Assembly: GCA_030068075.1 (NCBI GenBank)
Contig: CM057830.1
Coordinates: 25,328,247 to 25,392,246, forward strand
Length of the DNA: 64,000 bases
Reading direction: 5' to 3'
From: Paguma larvata
Lineage: Eukaryota > Chordata > Mammalia > Carnivora > Viverridae
Shown here: in pieces, positions 25,145-37,310 of the stretch
Layout: the number at the start of each line of letters is the position of its first letter
Position numbering within the stretch: the first letter of the stretch is position 1
Made by a program: the position numbers and the translations under genes
The notes under the pieces: generated by a model
Seen by the model: only the letters and a program-made list of their open reading frames with translations
Told to the model about the DNA's origin: nothing
The model's database searches: none

Positions 25145-25559
25145 AGTGAGATTTTTTCTTACCTGTAGCTGATTACATAGAACATGCACATAGAGTTTAA
25201 ATAATAATGATAAAGTGACACCCCATATAACTACCACCTCTTTCAAGAATAAGAGTATTACCAATACTTTGAAAGCCACCCTTGTGTTCCCCACAGCACC
25301 ACGTGTTTTATTCTCCTAAGATAACCATTTTCCTGACTTTTTCCTCTTTACTTTCACCTGGTGCCTTCTCCAGCTTAGATTCCATGGTCCACCACTTCAG
25401 CAATCCTGTAACCATTATTGATAATACTTTCTAGTTGCTATTATTCCCCTTACTCCAATATGCTTTCATAGCACATGTCTGGCAAAGCACCCAGGGATGA
25501 ATCTTACTATCTTCTCAGTCCTTTCTCCACCTATTTAAAAAGAGATGAAAGTCTGATTT

Positions 25560-26730
25560 CGTTCCCCACTGGTTTTCAATTTCTGACTTTAGCCCTTCCT
25601 CAGTCCCCTGTGCCTACTTCCTGTACCTTGGATGTCAATGGTAGGAATTTCTTAGGGTTCTGCCCTAAGTTCTCGTCTCTTCTCATATTATATACACTCC
25701 CTCGGTGATCTCCACTCCTCAGACATTAGTTATGTTTTACTGTTGATGCTGATAAGTCTGGTATCCATAGCTTTAGACTAAATCTCTTCCCTGACTCTTA
25801 GGGCAAGTCTCCTAGGTGGTCTTGACGGCATCTCAAACCTGTCATATCCAAAACTGAACTTGTCATCCCTTGAACCCTAAATAGCCCACACTTTAGTAAT
25901 TTCTGCCATCATCCACCCAATTTGTCGGCCTAGAAGTTGGGTGATCTGTCGGAGACCTCCATATCTCTCCCCTCTATGTCCAATCACTTACCAGGTCCTG
26001 TTGTCTCTACATGCCACTGTCTCTTTAATCTGTTCATGTATCTCCATTTCCTTTCTCACTTCCCTAGTCGATATCATCATTGTCTCTCGCCTGGACTATT
26101 GGCACAGCCTCCAGTGTTACTCATTTCTCGTCCATTCTCTACTCTTTCACCAGAGCAATCACTTCAAAACCCAAATATGGGCATGTTGCAGGAATGCTCC
26201 ATAGCTTTCAATTGCCCTTCAAATAAAATGGCATTGATCTAGGCAGTAGGCCTTAAAAAGCAATTTAAAAACATGCCTGCATTTTTAGGTTCATCTAGAA
26301 CTTCCTCCCTGATATCCTTCCTCACCCAATCCCTACCTAACCCAGCACTTCATCCATACTGGCATTTTTAAAGAAATGTCAAGTTCCTTCTTGTCTCTCA
26401 CCTTTACTTATGCCATTTCTCCTGCCTGGAATACTCTCCTCCTCCCCTAACCTGTTTGGCTATATACAGGTATATATCTTTCAAGTCTCATCTTCAAAGT
26501 TCCTTTTTTCTAGAAAGCTTTCGCTGACATCTACTAACTACACCATTCCAGACTTGGTTATGATTCTTCCACAGCATTCTATATACTAGTATTTGTCATA
26601 TATAGTTATTCAATTGTCATGCTTTCTTAAAGTTCAAGAGTTGTGTTTATCTTGGTCAATACTGTATCCCTAGCATCTAGCACACAACAGGGCATACATC
26701 ATTTGTTGAATAGGTGTATTGAAAAATTAA
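25560..26730 (+). repeat. L2 LINE 3' end, sense
   Basis: Translation of the middle reads VSRLDYWHSLQ, the remnant of the L2 reverse-transcriptase motif usually seen as SRLDYCNSLL. Downstream are TGCCTGGAATACTCTCCTCC and the end CCCTAGCATCTAGCACACAA, then TTTGTTGAATAGGTG, the L2 3' terminus. Stops and frameshifts throughout; dead copy. Confidence 0.85.
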
Positions 26731-26780
26731 TGATATCAATGCATACCAAATGCTTTCTTTAATTAAAAAAACTTTTTAAA

Positions 26781-27995
26781 AGGTTTTTTTTTTAAGACAG
26801 GTTTTACATTTACAACAAAGCTGAGAGGGAAGTACGGAGTTTAACAATGTGTTCCCCGTCCCCACACATATATGGCCTTCCCCATTACCAATATCACTCC
26901 CCAGAATGGTACATTCTGTACCCAGGATTAACTTACACTGATATATCATAACCATCCAAAATTTATAATGTGCCTTAGGGTTCACTCTTGGTGTTATAGA
27001 ATCTATGGGTTTGGACAAACGTACAATGACATGTATCCTTCGTTATCATAGAGAATCATACAGAATACTTGCACTGCCCTAAAAATCCTCTGGGCTCTTC
27101 TTATACGTCTCTCTGCTCACTCCCTACCCCTTTCTGCTGCACCCCTGGCAATCAATGATCTTTTTATTGCCTCTGTAGTTTTGCCTTTTCTAGGATATCA
27201 TATAGTTGGACTCACACAGTATGTAGCCTTTTCAGATTTGGCTTCTTTCACTTAGTAACAAGCATTTAAGGTTCTTCCACATCTCTTCATGGCTTGATAG
27301 CTCATTTCTTTTTAGTGCCAAATAATATTTTATTGTCTGGCTGTAACAGTTTACTTATCCATTAACTTACTGAAGGACATCTTGGTAGCTTCCTAGTTTT
27401 TGGCATTTGCAAAGAAATCTGCAATGAACATCCATGTACAGGTTTTTGTGCAGACATCAGCTGTCAACTCCTCTGGGTAAATGCCGAGGGGTGTGATCGC
27501 TCGATCGGAAGGTAAGAGCATTTAGTTGTATACAAAACCACCAAGCCGTCTTCCAAAATACCTGTACCATCTTGGATTCCCGCCAGTAATCAAATGGAGT
27601 TCCTGTTGTCCTCTACTCTCACCTGCATTTGAGGTAGTCACTGCTCTAGATTTTGGCCCTTTGCAATCGGTTTGTGGTGGTAGCTCACTATTTTGTTGTT
27701 GTTGTTGCTGCTGTTTGTTTTTTATTTTTTTCTTTCATTCTTTTAAATGTGCATTTCTCTGATGCCATACGATGTGGCACATCTTTTCAAACGCTTATCT
27801 GCCACCCGTATATCCTCATCGGCGATGTGTCTGTTAAGGTCTTTGGGCCACGGTTAATCAGGTTGTTTGTTTTCTTACTGGTGACTTTTAAGAGTCCTTT
27901 GTTTATTTTGTGTAACAAGTCATTGTTAGATGTGTCTTTTGCAAGTATGTTCTCCTTGTCTGTGGCTTGTCCTCTAATTTTCTGGAAAAAAATGT
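26781..27995 (-). repeat. Old L1 (L1M) 3' end, antisense
   Basis: Antisense L1M words in order: CATTTACAACAAAGCTGAGA, GGGTTCACTCTTGGTGTTAT, CTGCCCTAAAAATCCTCTGG, ATGGCTTGATAGCTCATTTC, GTGTGATCGCTCGATCGGAA and GGCACATCTTTTCAAACGCT. About 1.2 kb is preserved. A TTG/CTG-rich patch at 27693-27716 expanded inside it. Confidence 0.9.
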
Positions 27996-28804
27996 TCTAT
28001 TTGAGTACACAAAATTAGAATGGAATTAGAATGGAGAAGGAACCTCCCCATTAACTAAGAGTGTATTGGGAAAGAACTTTTCCTCTCCGTGATAGTGACG
28101 TCTCCCATTGGCTCTAACTACACACTTTATCTCTTTTCAGCTCATTCGTTATTTAAGCGTTAGTCAGTTGAAATGGCATTATGATAGCCTTTTCCCGCTC
28201 ATCTTCCTTAGGAGACCATTCCACCCCTGTAGAAGAGCATGCTCAGGTGTGATACATTAGCATTGTCATTCCCCAGAACTGTGAGCAGTAATTTGATTTC
28301 AGACAATATAGAAATTATTACCTCTACTTAGGTACACCTAATGGTGTGTCAGTAATTAAATATATAGGATTTATGTTTACAAGAAGAGAAAAAAATTCTG
28401 GTATCTAGTTATCCCTCATTTTTGTATTTTTGCTGCAGAGATAGGAAAGTGTTCTCCAAAGAGAGGAAAAATTATTTTTTGGCTTAATTCTATTTATATA
28501 GGGTTTTATATTTATATTATATTTATATAGGGATTACTAAATGCTTTTCAAATGACAGCAGAACAGTCTTAATAGTTATATCATGTATTTGCTACTTTCT
28601 CTTCAGTTTTGCTATAAGGGCTTTACAAATTTGCATCCTATGCTAGGCAAACGGTATTCCTATTTCTGAACAAGCCTTTAAAATGCTACTGATAACTCTT
28701 TTTCTCTTGGAGGAAGCCTTAATAAGATTAGGGAAATGCATTCGACAATCTATTTCCTTTATTAGCTACTATGAGTCTATTGGCAAATAGTAATCTAAAC
28801 GAGG
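27996..28804. other. Unassigned intron 50 sequence
   Basis: A TTTATATAGGG word is repeated at about 28492 and 28524 within a T/A-rich patch. Nothing else recognised. Confidence 0.5.
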
Positions 28805-29013
28805 GGTTAGTAAACCACACTTCTTATGCCAAATCCGACCCATCACCCGTTTTTGTAAATAAAGTTTTATTAAAACGTAAGTGCACTCATTCGTTTATGT
28901 ACCATCTATGAATGCTTGCGCACTTCCGTAGCAGAGCTGACCTTCTGACCTGTAAGACCAAACACACTGACTATTTGGCTCTTTACAGAAAAAACCAATT
29001 GCCAGCCCCTGAC
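28805..29013 (-). repeat. hAT-Charlie MITE (MER3-like; name uncertain)
   Basis: Order of words: GCCAAATCCGACCCATCACC, TTTTTGTAAATAAAGTTTTA, CTATTTGGCTCTTTACAGAA and CAATTGCCAGCCCCTGA. Nearly full length. The same family recurs at 39775, 63480 and 63747. Confidence 0.8.
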
Positions 29014-30165
29014 CTAAAATCCTTAACCTATACCTCTTACTGAAATAGTACGTTTTTTAGGCTAATAACTTACTTTATTAAGTAAGATTTTTTTCTTTGC
29101 CCCACCAAATTAATTCTATCTCCCCAGCTTCAGAAGGCATCCCCTAATTGCAACATGCTATGATATGGTGAATAAATTCCTGTTCTCACCAGTATAGTTT
29201 GAGCAACAATAAAATCTCCTATCTTGAGACCCTTCTTACTCAGTTTCCCCATCTGCGGAAAATGGTAACCCTCATTCTTCAGGCATGTTTTTAAGATCAA
29301 AGAAGATAACACGCATTTGTAAAGAATTCCAACGTTTATGACCGTTCGGCTTTCAACGTTTTGTTTTCTCCATTTCCAGCCTCACTGGCTGTAGTCATAA
29401 CTTGTTTTAGTTGCTATTCATGTGGTGGTCTGGCCAGCCTTACCAGTCATTTAGTTATTGTGTCGCTGCCAATTTATTCCTTGAGTGTACATCTTTCGTA
29501 TGGCTTATAACTGTCCTCATCTTTTCTCCTCACTCATTTATTTCAATCCACTTGCATCCAGTGCCTTTCTCGTACTGGCTTTTATTATAATACCTCAGAT
29601 TTATCCACATGTGAAAAATATATACTGGTTTAGGGGCATGCTTAAGAGGGACACTGGGTAAGTAGGGAGGTCAGCACTCTCCATTTGGATGAGTTCTAAC
29701 AAGGCTGTTAACGTTGCTCCCTTTTATTTTCATAGACATTTCCATATTATCTGGTCCAGTGGCCTTTAGTATTTTTTAGAGCATATAACATCTGCTTCAA
29801 GTGAAATCTTTAGAGGACACCTACCGTAAGAAGCAATCATAAAAAGGAGGAGAGGGTGGGAGTAGTTAAAATTGGAGATGAGAGGTAAATGGAGGTATGG
29901 GGACATATGGGGGGCATCTATCACTCTGAGGGCAGAAGGGGAGGCTCCCCAGAAGAGATGATGAAGCCTAGGCTCCTGGTTTGTCTGCCTGATTGAAGTC
30001 CAAGTCTATATTCATTTCAGTGATTTCATGCTGAAGTCAGCAATATGGTCTGCTTATTCACCACGGCCACCAAACAGGGCAAATACCAGGTAATATTCCT
30101 GGGAGGTCAGGTCTGACCAAGAACGTTGTCGTGTTCCTTAAGAAGAGATGAAATGAACTGCTGCT
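29014..30165. other. Unassigned intron 50 sequence
   Basis: A MIR-like TACTCAGTTTCCCCATCTGC lies near 29235. Otherwise nothing recognised. Confidence 0.45.
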
Positions 30166-30178
30166 TAACCTAGCTTTT

Positions 30179-30600
30179 ATAATTTTTTAAATAATTTTTA
30201 ATATATATTTTTTTAATTTTTTATTTATTTTTGAGAGACATAGAGGCACAGCGTGAACAGGGGAAGGGCAGAGAGAGAGGGAGACACAGAATCGGAAGCA
30301 GGCTCCAGGCTCTGAGCCGTCAGCACAGAGCCCGATGCGGGACTCGAACTCACAGACCATGAGATCATGACCTAAGCCGAAGTCGGCTGCCCAACTGACT
30401 GAGCCACCCAGGCGCCCCAATTTTTAATATTTTTAATTTATTTTTGAAAGAGAGAAAGAGCACGGGCAGAGAGAGAGAGGATCGCAGAGGGTCCAACATG
30501 GGCTCTGCTTTGACCGCAGAGAGCCCCATGTGGGGCTCAAAACCACAAACTGTGACATCATGACCTGAGCTGAAGTCGGACCCTCACCCGACTGATCCCC
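30179..30600 (-). repeat. Felid SINE (outer element of a nested pair)
   Basis: A reversed, diverged SINE whose body spans 30431-30600 and whose tail remnant is 30179-30204. TAACCTAGCTTTT (30166-30178) and TAACTTGGCTTTT (30601-30613) form its target-site duplication with two changes. A younger SINE sits in its tail. Confidence 0.9.
30205..30418 (-). repeat. Felid SINE (inner element of a nested pair)
   Basis: Reversed, close to consensus, ending GAGCCACCCAGGCGCCCC. A perfect 12-bp duplication AATTTTTAATAT flanks it at 30193-30204 and 30419-30430. Confidence 0.96.
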
Positions 30601-30613
30601 TAACTTGGCTTTT

Positions 30614-32124
30614 TTAAAATTAATTTTGAACTGTAGCAGGGTACTGGATTATGGTGCCTTGTGGTCTTTTCCACATCTACTTTTTGTAATTCTGCTGCTG
30701 TACTGGCTGTTTTACCTTGTACTGACAGATACAAAACTGGGAGAATAAATAAAGCTCAATAGTTACATTGTGGGAGAAACAGGCCTATCATTTCAATTCC
30801 TTTTTTTTTTTTTTTTTTTTTGGTCCCCATGGCCCTATCTTCCAGGGAAAGGGGAAAAAAGAGTGAGAAAGAAAGTGGGAGGGGGGCTACTATATATTTC
30901 TTTTTACTGAAATCACTTCAATAGCTACAAGGTTGGTACTAAGCATCAAGGGTGCTACTATCTAAGACGGAAGTCAACACACATAGCTGTAATATAAGAT
31001 TTGAATGTCGTGCAAGAGAAGAAAGAAACGGGAAAAAGGTTTGCCATTGAATTGCACTTGGAAAATACATTACGGGAGTATGAACAGTGTGAGAGAATGG
31101 ATTCTACAGTCTATGAAGTCCATCGCATCATCTGTGCTACTGAGATCGACTACGTTTAACGTAAACACTTAAAGACAGGCATGGACTTTAGGAAGATACG
31201 GTCTCGAAGGCATCCCGTGACCACTTAGTATTATCTGGTTGTCTTTGGGATAACAACTCTCTCTAATCATTACTCTCCTCCTATGGTGAAAAAGAAAATC
31301 ACGTGCTACCTATCTCATAAGGCTGTCGTAAGATAAAATGGAACCAGGCACAAAGAATATTCAGCAACAGGCCTGGCACGGAGCAAGGCATTAACACATG
31401 TCGGCTCTAAGATAAAGACCAGGTATGTGTAGGTCGATGAAAAGCCAGAGGGAATAACTGAAATGAAACGTATTATTTTTGAAAAAAGCTCTGATATGCC
31501 TAGGTATTACTGCAACAGAAGCCGACTGTGAGGCCTCTGAGACCCTCTAACAGAGTTAAACACGAAATGACAATGTTGTTTTGCCTGCTTTACATCAAAC
31601 CTTTGTTGTTAAAATAGATTTTCCTCAATACGCTCCATGTGAAGCATTTATTCACTCAGATAATAGATACAAATCCATGCATTCAAATGTTCCTCAGAGT
31701 CAGAGATCAAGATGGAAATCCCCAGAATCATAGAGATTTGTGTCTATAAACTTGCTTATTATATTCTCATTCAAGGAGGCAGGAAGGGATAGTGTCAGCT
31801 TTTTAGCCAGAATCTTTTCATTACTTATCCCTGTTGGGGTTGCCGCACGTGCTGTGAGTGACCTCCAGAGATCCCCGAGCTGTGTGCAGAGAGCACATTG
31901 AATCTGAAAGCTTTATTAGACAAGTTTGTCTTTCAGAGGGTGGGGTGGATGTCAGCCTTATTGGAAAAAATAAAATTTCTTACGAAACTGGGTCCTGACC
32001 TTGGGAAAAAAAATCTCATCCAAAGCAAATGATTCAATTCTGAGTTACGTCCTTATTTGTTAAACATGGAGGGCAGGCTCAGTAGAAAAAGGCACGTTTT
32101 GCCTTAAATGAATAAAAAGCAGTA
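30614..32124. other. Mostly unassigned intron sequence
   Basis: Contains a poly-T run of about 23 at 30799-30821 and a MIR fragment at 31285-31400; otherwise nothing recognised. Confidence 0.5.
31285..31400 (+). repeat. MIR SINE 3' fragment
   Basis: CTACCTATCTCATAAGGCTG and CAACAGGCCTGGCACGGAGC match the distal MIR body. Confidence 0.7.
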
Positions 32125-32141
32125 AGAAAAATAATAGGGCT

Positions 32142-32312
32142 GGGGCGCCTCGGTGGCTAAGTTGGTTAAGTGTCCAACTTCGGCTCAGGTCATGATCCTG
32201 TGGTTTGCGGGTTCAAGTCCCGCATCCGGCTCTGTGCTGACAGCTCAGAGCCTGAAGCCTGCTTCGGATTCTGTGTCTCCCTCTCTCTCTCTCTGCCTCT
32301 CCCCCCATCACA

Positions 32313-32343
<31 letters not shown>

Positions 32344-32376
32344 AAAAATAAACATTAAAAAAATAATAATAAAAAA
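32142..32376 (+). repeat. Young felid tRNA-Lys SINE
   Basis: Head GGGGCGCCTCGGTGGCTAAG, B-box region GCGGGTTCAAGTCC, body CTGACAGCTCAGAGCCTGAA. A perfect 17-bp duplication AGAAAAATAATAGGGCT lies at 32125-32141 and 32377-32393. Perfect repeats and few changes from the family sequence suggest a recent insertion. Confidence 0.97.
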
Positions 32377-32393
32377 AGAAAAATAATAGGGCT

Positions 32394-33399
32394 TCTCTTT
32401 TGATCTTGCTGGATGTAGTAAGCCAAAAAGCTTATCACCAAATCATAGAGTCAAGTAAAAAATACTAATATGGAGGAAACAACTTTTCAAATTCACTTTG
32501 ATAAGTAAAACTACCTCCTCCACTTATAATCCATAGTGAACATTAGAGGAAGTTTATTTATATCTCTTATCCATAAATTTCTTCAAGAATAGAGAATAAC
32601 CCTGACAAGCTGGCTGAAGTGACATCAAAGATTGACTAATTTGTATTATTTAGTTCCTACTTTTTTAATGTTGGGGAACAATTATTTTTTTGAAGTTATG
32701 GTAATTATGTCGGAAGCAAGAATTGCAGGTATTAGAATTTTGACTCTTTATTTTTCTATCGTAGCTCTATATTACATTTTAGGCACTAGCGTAGTTAGTG
32801 CTGATAGCAATTTTCCTTAAATATTAGAATAGATTGAATGTCTATTTAATGAACTCATCATGGACCGGCAAGCACTTTGGAAGCTGAGAATAAAACAGAT
32901 TTTCTCAAAAAAACCTTTGTGATGAGAGAAGGAATTAAGTGTATAAATTTAAGAGGGAGGTAGCATGTTACACCATTAAGTACAGATTCTCAATTTGGAT
33001 ATCAAGACATGGTCAAGAATGAGAGTTAAAGAACAAGATGGGGGTGAGATTTAGTCCACAAGATCTGCATCAAAGCCACACGATATCTGTATTTGATCAA
33101 TACTGCAGTCTTAAAGAACCAGGATTTACTGCTGAGAACATGATGATAAACATATCTGTCAGCTGCATCTAAACAGAAAAAAAGTATATGAGATATGGAG
33201 TATTCATTGAGATATGAATACTGCCAAACACCGAAATCAGACTCAGCAGATGAGGGTATGAGTCCCGATTCTGCCACAAAAGAACTGGCCAGGCATAGAA
33301 TGACTTAATCCCCTTGGTATTATAATTACATGAAAGGTGGACTTCTTTGACACAACTCCAAAATAAATGTATTATTCATCTGGTCAGAGTATATTAGTT
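32394..33399. other. Unassigned intron 50 sequence
   Basis: Nothing recognised. Confidence 0.5.
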
Positions 33400-34315
33400 G
33401 AACAGGTACTACATGCTAGTCACAGAATAAAAGTCGCATACACAAGAGGGTATACGTTGATAAACAAGATATAAAGCTGGATCATCCTAGAACTTACAAT
33501 CTATTAGGAAAAGAAAAATAATTACTTACATAATTTAGATATCAAAATAATGATAAGGATATGAAAGAGAAAAAAATTATGCTTCTAGATTGTTTAACAG
33601 GAGGCTCAAGGAGGAGTTCAGCAGCATAAAAGATGCAACTGAGATCTAAAGAATGAATAAGGGGAGAGGTCGTCCAGGTAAGAGAGTAGGAGGGGGAAAC
33701 CATGAGCCCGAACGTACATCAGACGGTTTGTCAGGAAGACAGAGACATGCTAAAGGAACTAAAAAAGCCAGAGAGGCTAGGTTTTGAAGAAAAAGGGGGA
33801 CAGTGAAACAAGAAGGGGAAACAGAGGAGTCATTACACCAGATCTTGTAGGACATGTTAATGATCTGGAGATTTATTGTAAAAGCAATGAGACAGCATTC
33901 AAAGATTATAATAAAATGAGGCTTACAGTTAGCAGTATTATTTTTTTGCGGGGCATGTTTATATGAGGAATGGATTAGAGAGAGATAAATGAGATCTGTT
34001 AGGAGGTCAGTATCCAGTAAAAATTTGATGGTGGCCGAAGGGATGAAGATGGCTAAAATAATGTTTACGTAACGTCGGTAGGACTTGGTGGTTGATTGGA
34101 CAAGAAAATCAAAGGAGAAAGAGGTATTAATTTATGATCACTTACTGGTACTGACTTGAGTGGATGGTTGGGATAATTTCCTGAGATAGGGGACACAAAA
34201 AAAGAAGATGGGAGAGTAAATTCACTAGTTCAATTTTGGATATGGTGGATTTGAAGACTCACAGACATCCAAGTACAGATGCTGAGTGAGCTACTGGGTA
34301 TATGGGTCTTTGGCA
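33400..34315 (-). repeat. L2 LINE, antisense (first half of a split copy)
   Basis: Antisense L2 from its 3' end: ACAGGTACTACATGCTAGTC, CTAGAACTTACAATCTATTA, AGATCTTGTAGGACATGTTA, CTGTTAGGAGGTCAGTATCC and GACATCCAAGTACAGATGCT. The next expected L2 segment resumes near 35885. Confidence 0.75.
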
Positions 34316-35062
34316 TTCACTCCAATCGGTACCACATCCCTCTACCACTTCACCCAGGTTTGCTAAACTCAAGGTCAGTTCTCAGGCATTGTCTTACTTA
34401 GACATATAGGCAACACGTGACATGGTTTATCAGTCTTTCTCTTTAATCTACGTCTTTCACTTGGCTTCTAGCTTTCAGTCCTGGTTTTCCTCTGCTTCAA
34501 AGACTACTCATTACTGTATCCCTCACCACTTACTATTGGAGTCCTCCAGGGCAGTCTTTGCATATCTTTTCTATCTGCATTTACCCTTGGGCTTTCGCTA
34601 ACACAACCTCATGGCTCAGCTGTATGCTAAGAATTGCATATTTGTACCTCTAGACTGGATCTTCCTTCCAACCTTCAGGGCATGTATCTCTCTACCTAGT
34701 CTACATCTCCATTTGGATAACTAGTAGGCATATAGAACTTAATCTGTACAGAGTTCTTTTTGTATATTGTCTCCTACCACTCTATACCTCCTAGCATCTT
34801 CCCTAACTCAGTAAATAAGAACGCCATTCTTACAATTTTTGTCATACCACAAACCTCATCGCATTTTCTCATTTCCCTTTATAAAATCTGTCAACGAGTC
34901 CTGCTGGCTCTAGCTTCTAGACACATCCAGAACCTGTCCACCTCTCATCACTTCCACTGCCCTTATTTTGGACAAAACTGTTACAGTTTCTCACCTAAAT
35001 TATTCTATTAGTCTCCTCACTGGTCCTCTCTTGCTTCTCCCCTACTCTTACAGTTTATCCTT

Positions 35063-35278
35063 TTTTTTAAGTTCTTTTTTAAAAAATGTTAATTTTTTTG
35101 AGAGAGAGAGAGCACCAGAGGGGCAGGGGCGGAGAGAAAGAGAGGGGAACAGAGGGTCCGAAGTGAGCTCCAAGCTGTCAGTGCAGAGCCTGCCACGGGG
35201 TTCCAACTCCTGAACTATGAGATAATGACACAAGCTGAAGTCGGTTGCTTAACTGACCGAGCCACCCAGGAGCCCCTA
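35063..35278 (-). repeat. Felid SINE inside sense L2
   Basis: Reversed SINE ending GAGCCACCCAGGAGCCCC. Duplication CTTACAGTTTATCCTT (35047-35062) and CTTACAGTTTATTCTT (35279-35294), one change in 16. Confidence 0.95.
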
Positions 35279-35378
35279 CTTACAGTTTATTCTTAACACA
35301 TCCAGAAATGTCTTGCCAAAACGTATGTCAGATGTTCTCACTGCTGGGCTCAAAAGCTTCTACTGGCACTTCATCTTA

Positions 35379-35403
35379 CACAAAGTCAAAGTCAAAGTCA
35401 AAG
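35379..35403. repeat. (CAAAGT)4 microsatellite
   Basis: Four tandem copies of a hexamer: CAAAGTCAAAGTCAAAGTCA and AAG. It lies inside L2 sequence. Confidence 0.9.
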
Positions 35404-35884
35404 CCATCCCAATGACCTTTAAAGCTCTCCTGATCTAACTGTATCTCATAACTGCTATCCTCTTCGCTTACTGTGCTCCAACAACACTGGTTGTTCTTCC
35501 AGTATTAATCGTGCTCCCGTCTCATGGCATTTGTTAGAATGCTATCCCTGGAATGCTGCAGCCTAGAATGTTCTTCCCCCAGAAGTCCACATGGCTCACA
35601 TTTTTACCATATTCAAGTTTTTATATAAATTTCACCTTTCCAGTGAAGTTGTCTCTATTAGGCCCACCCTTGTACTCCATACCCATACTCCTTACACTCT
35701 TTCCTGCCTTATTTTCCATTGTAGTTATCACTTCATAACACACAATCATGTTGTATTGATTTTCTTTATTGCCTATTCCCACAAAACATTAGTTTCATGA
35801 GGATACAGATATTTGTTTATTTTTCTACGGCTGTATTTATGAATTGATATACCAACCAAACTCAAAAGAGAGGTGTAGACTTAA

Positions 35885-37310
35885 AAAAAGTGAGAAACTT
35901 CAATGTAGAATTGGTAATTGAAACCATGCAAGTGGATGAGATCACTGAAGAGATTAAAGAATATACAGAAACAAGCCAGCATTACTTCAAACATTTAAAA
36001 GCCAGATCGAGAAGGCTGAGCCAGCCAGGAATTGGAAAAAGAGTAGCTGGGGAGGTACGAGGAACCACAGAATGGTGTTATGTACTGGAAAGGATAGAAG
36101 AAATGTTTCAAAACAGGAGTGACAGGGATGCTTGGGTGGCTCAGTTCGTTGAGGGTCTGACTCTTGATTTTGCCTCAAGTCATAATCTCACAGTTTGTGA
36201 GTTTGAGCCCCATGTCAGGCTCTGTGCTGACTGCACCAAGCGTGCTTAGGATTCTCTTTCTCCCTCTCTCTCTGCCTTTCCCCTGCCTCCCTCCTCCCCT
36301 CTCTCCTCTCTCTCTCTCTCTCTCTCAAAATAAATAAATAATAATTATAATAAAAAAACCAGACTGGCAGCATTAAAGGTTGCTCAGAGTTTGAATAAGG
36401 TGAGGATTGAAATAGTTTTTTAACATAGAGGTCACTTCTGGCCTTAGGGCATTTTCAGTGGTCTGATGTTAGGATACAGCAAGACTGCAGTGGGGGTGAG
36501 AGATAGACTCAGGAATGGAGAGGGCCCTTTCTAGGAAGTGATTGTGAATGAGAGGAGAGTGATTTGTTAGTGCCTGGAGGAGAATGTGTGGTTGAGGCGA
36601 AATAGTTCTAGGATGGGGAAAACATGCTCATGGGTGAATGTGGCTGATGAGATCATGTGAGGGTCAACTTAAAGATACTTTATAGAGCAAGGGAAACCTT
36701 TTTTGGATGTTCTAATATAGAATGACATGCCTGGCTCAGGTAAAATGGCAGAAAAATACCAGGTACTCAAATAGTTGTCACATTTATTATGAGCTGATAG
36801 TACATGACAGTAGGAAGAATGATATCATCATACAAAGGTTGGAAACGTATACGGAGAATTTGTGATTTGACTGAATCAAGAGTAGAGCAGTAATTATGGA
36901 AAAGGGTCCAATTCTGAAGCCTACAACAGAAGAACGATATGGAAACACACCAGGGGGAGTAGAAGGGGGGCTCACAGAGATGTTTAAACATTTGAGAAAC
37001 AGCTTTTGTTGTTGACAGCCCATGGGCAACTCATGAAATTGATGCTAAAAAAGCCAAGTTTGAAGGGAGATTAAGTAACAGACTTCTAAGAATGTCTAAT
37101 AAAGTCAGCAGAAGTGTTCTTTCCTACTCAAAAACGATTTAGACAGTAGCTGGAATTTGGGATAAGCAGTTGAAAGATTGTCCTGAGTATAACAGCAGTG
37201 GTGGGACTCTGCCTACTCTCAATTTTTTAAGAAGAGAGGAGGCAGTTAACCTTAAGATTGCTTCTGAGAGGGAGAGACAGAGAGCCTTTCCCGAAGATAG
37301 TGGAGAAGAA
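35885..37310 (-). repeat. L2 LINE, antisense (second half of a split copy), with a SINE
   Basis: Picks up the L2 antisense order where 34315 leaves off: CAAGTGGATGAGATCACTGA, then GCATTAAAGGTTGCTCAGAG and GGTGAGGATTGAAATAGTTT. Felid SINE at 36125-36357. The distal boundary is uncertain. Confidence 0.6.
36125..36357 (+). repeat. Felid tRNA-Lys SINE
   Basis: Head GGGATGCTTGGGTGGCTCAG, a long CT-rich stretch and a TCAAAATAAATAAATAATAA tail. No clean target-site duplication found; older copy. Confidence 0.93.

Larger units (their letters stand above)
34330..35815 (+). repeat. L2 LINE, sense, lying between two antisense L2 pieces and split by a SINE
   Basis: Sense L2 words: AGTCTCCTCACTGGTCCTCT, GCATTTGTTAGAATGCTATC, CCAGTGAAGTTGTCTCTATT and CATGAGGATACAGATATTTG near the 3' end. 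Felid SINE at 35063-35278 interrupts it. Confidence 0.7.

Noticed and set aside
25937..26242. Possible reverse-transcriptase gene (VSRLDYWHSLQ)
   Set aside because: It is a decayed L2 LINE fragment with stops and frameshifts on both sides; not a working gene.
35379..35403. CRISPR-like or regulatory direct repeats
   Set aside because: A four-copy hexamer microsatellite inside L2 sequence in a mammalian genome.
35890..36249. 119-codon open frame beginning MRNFNVELV
   Set aside because: It is antisense L2 sequence running into a felid SINE.
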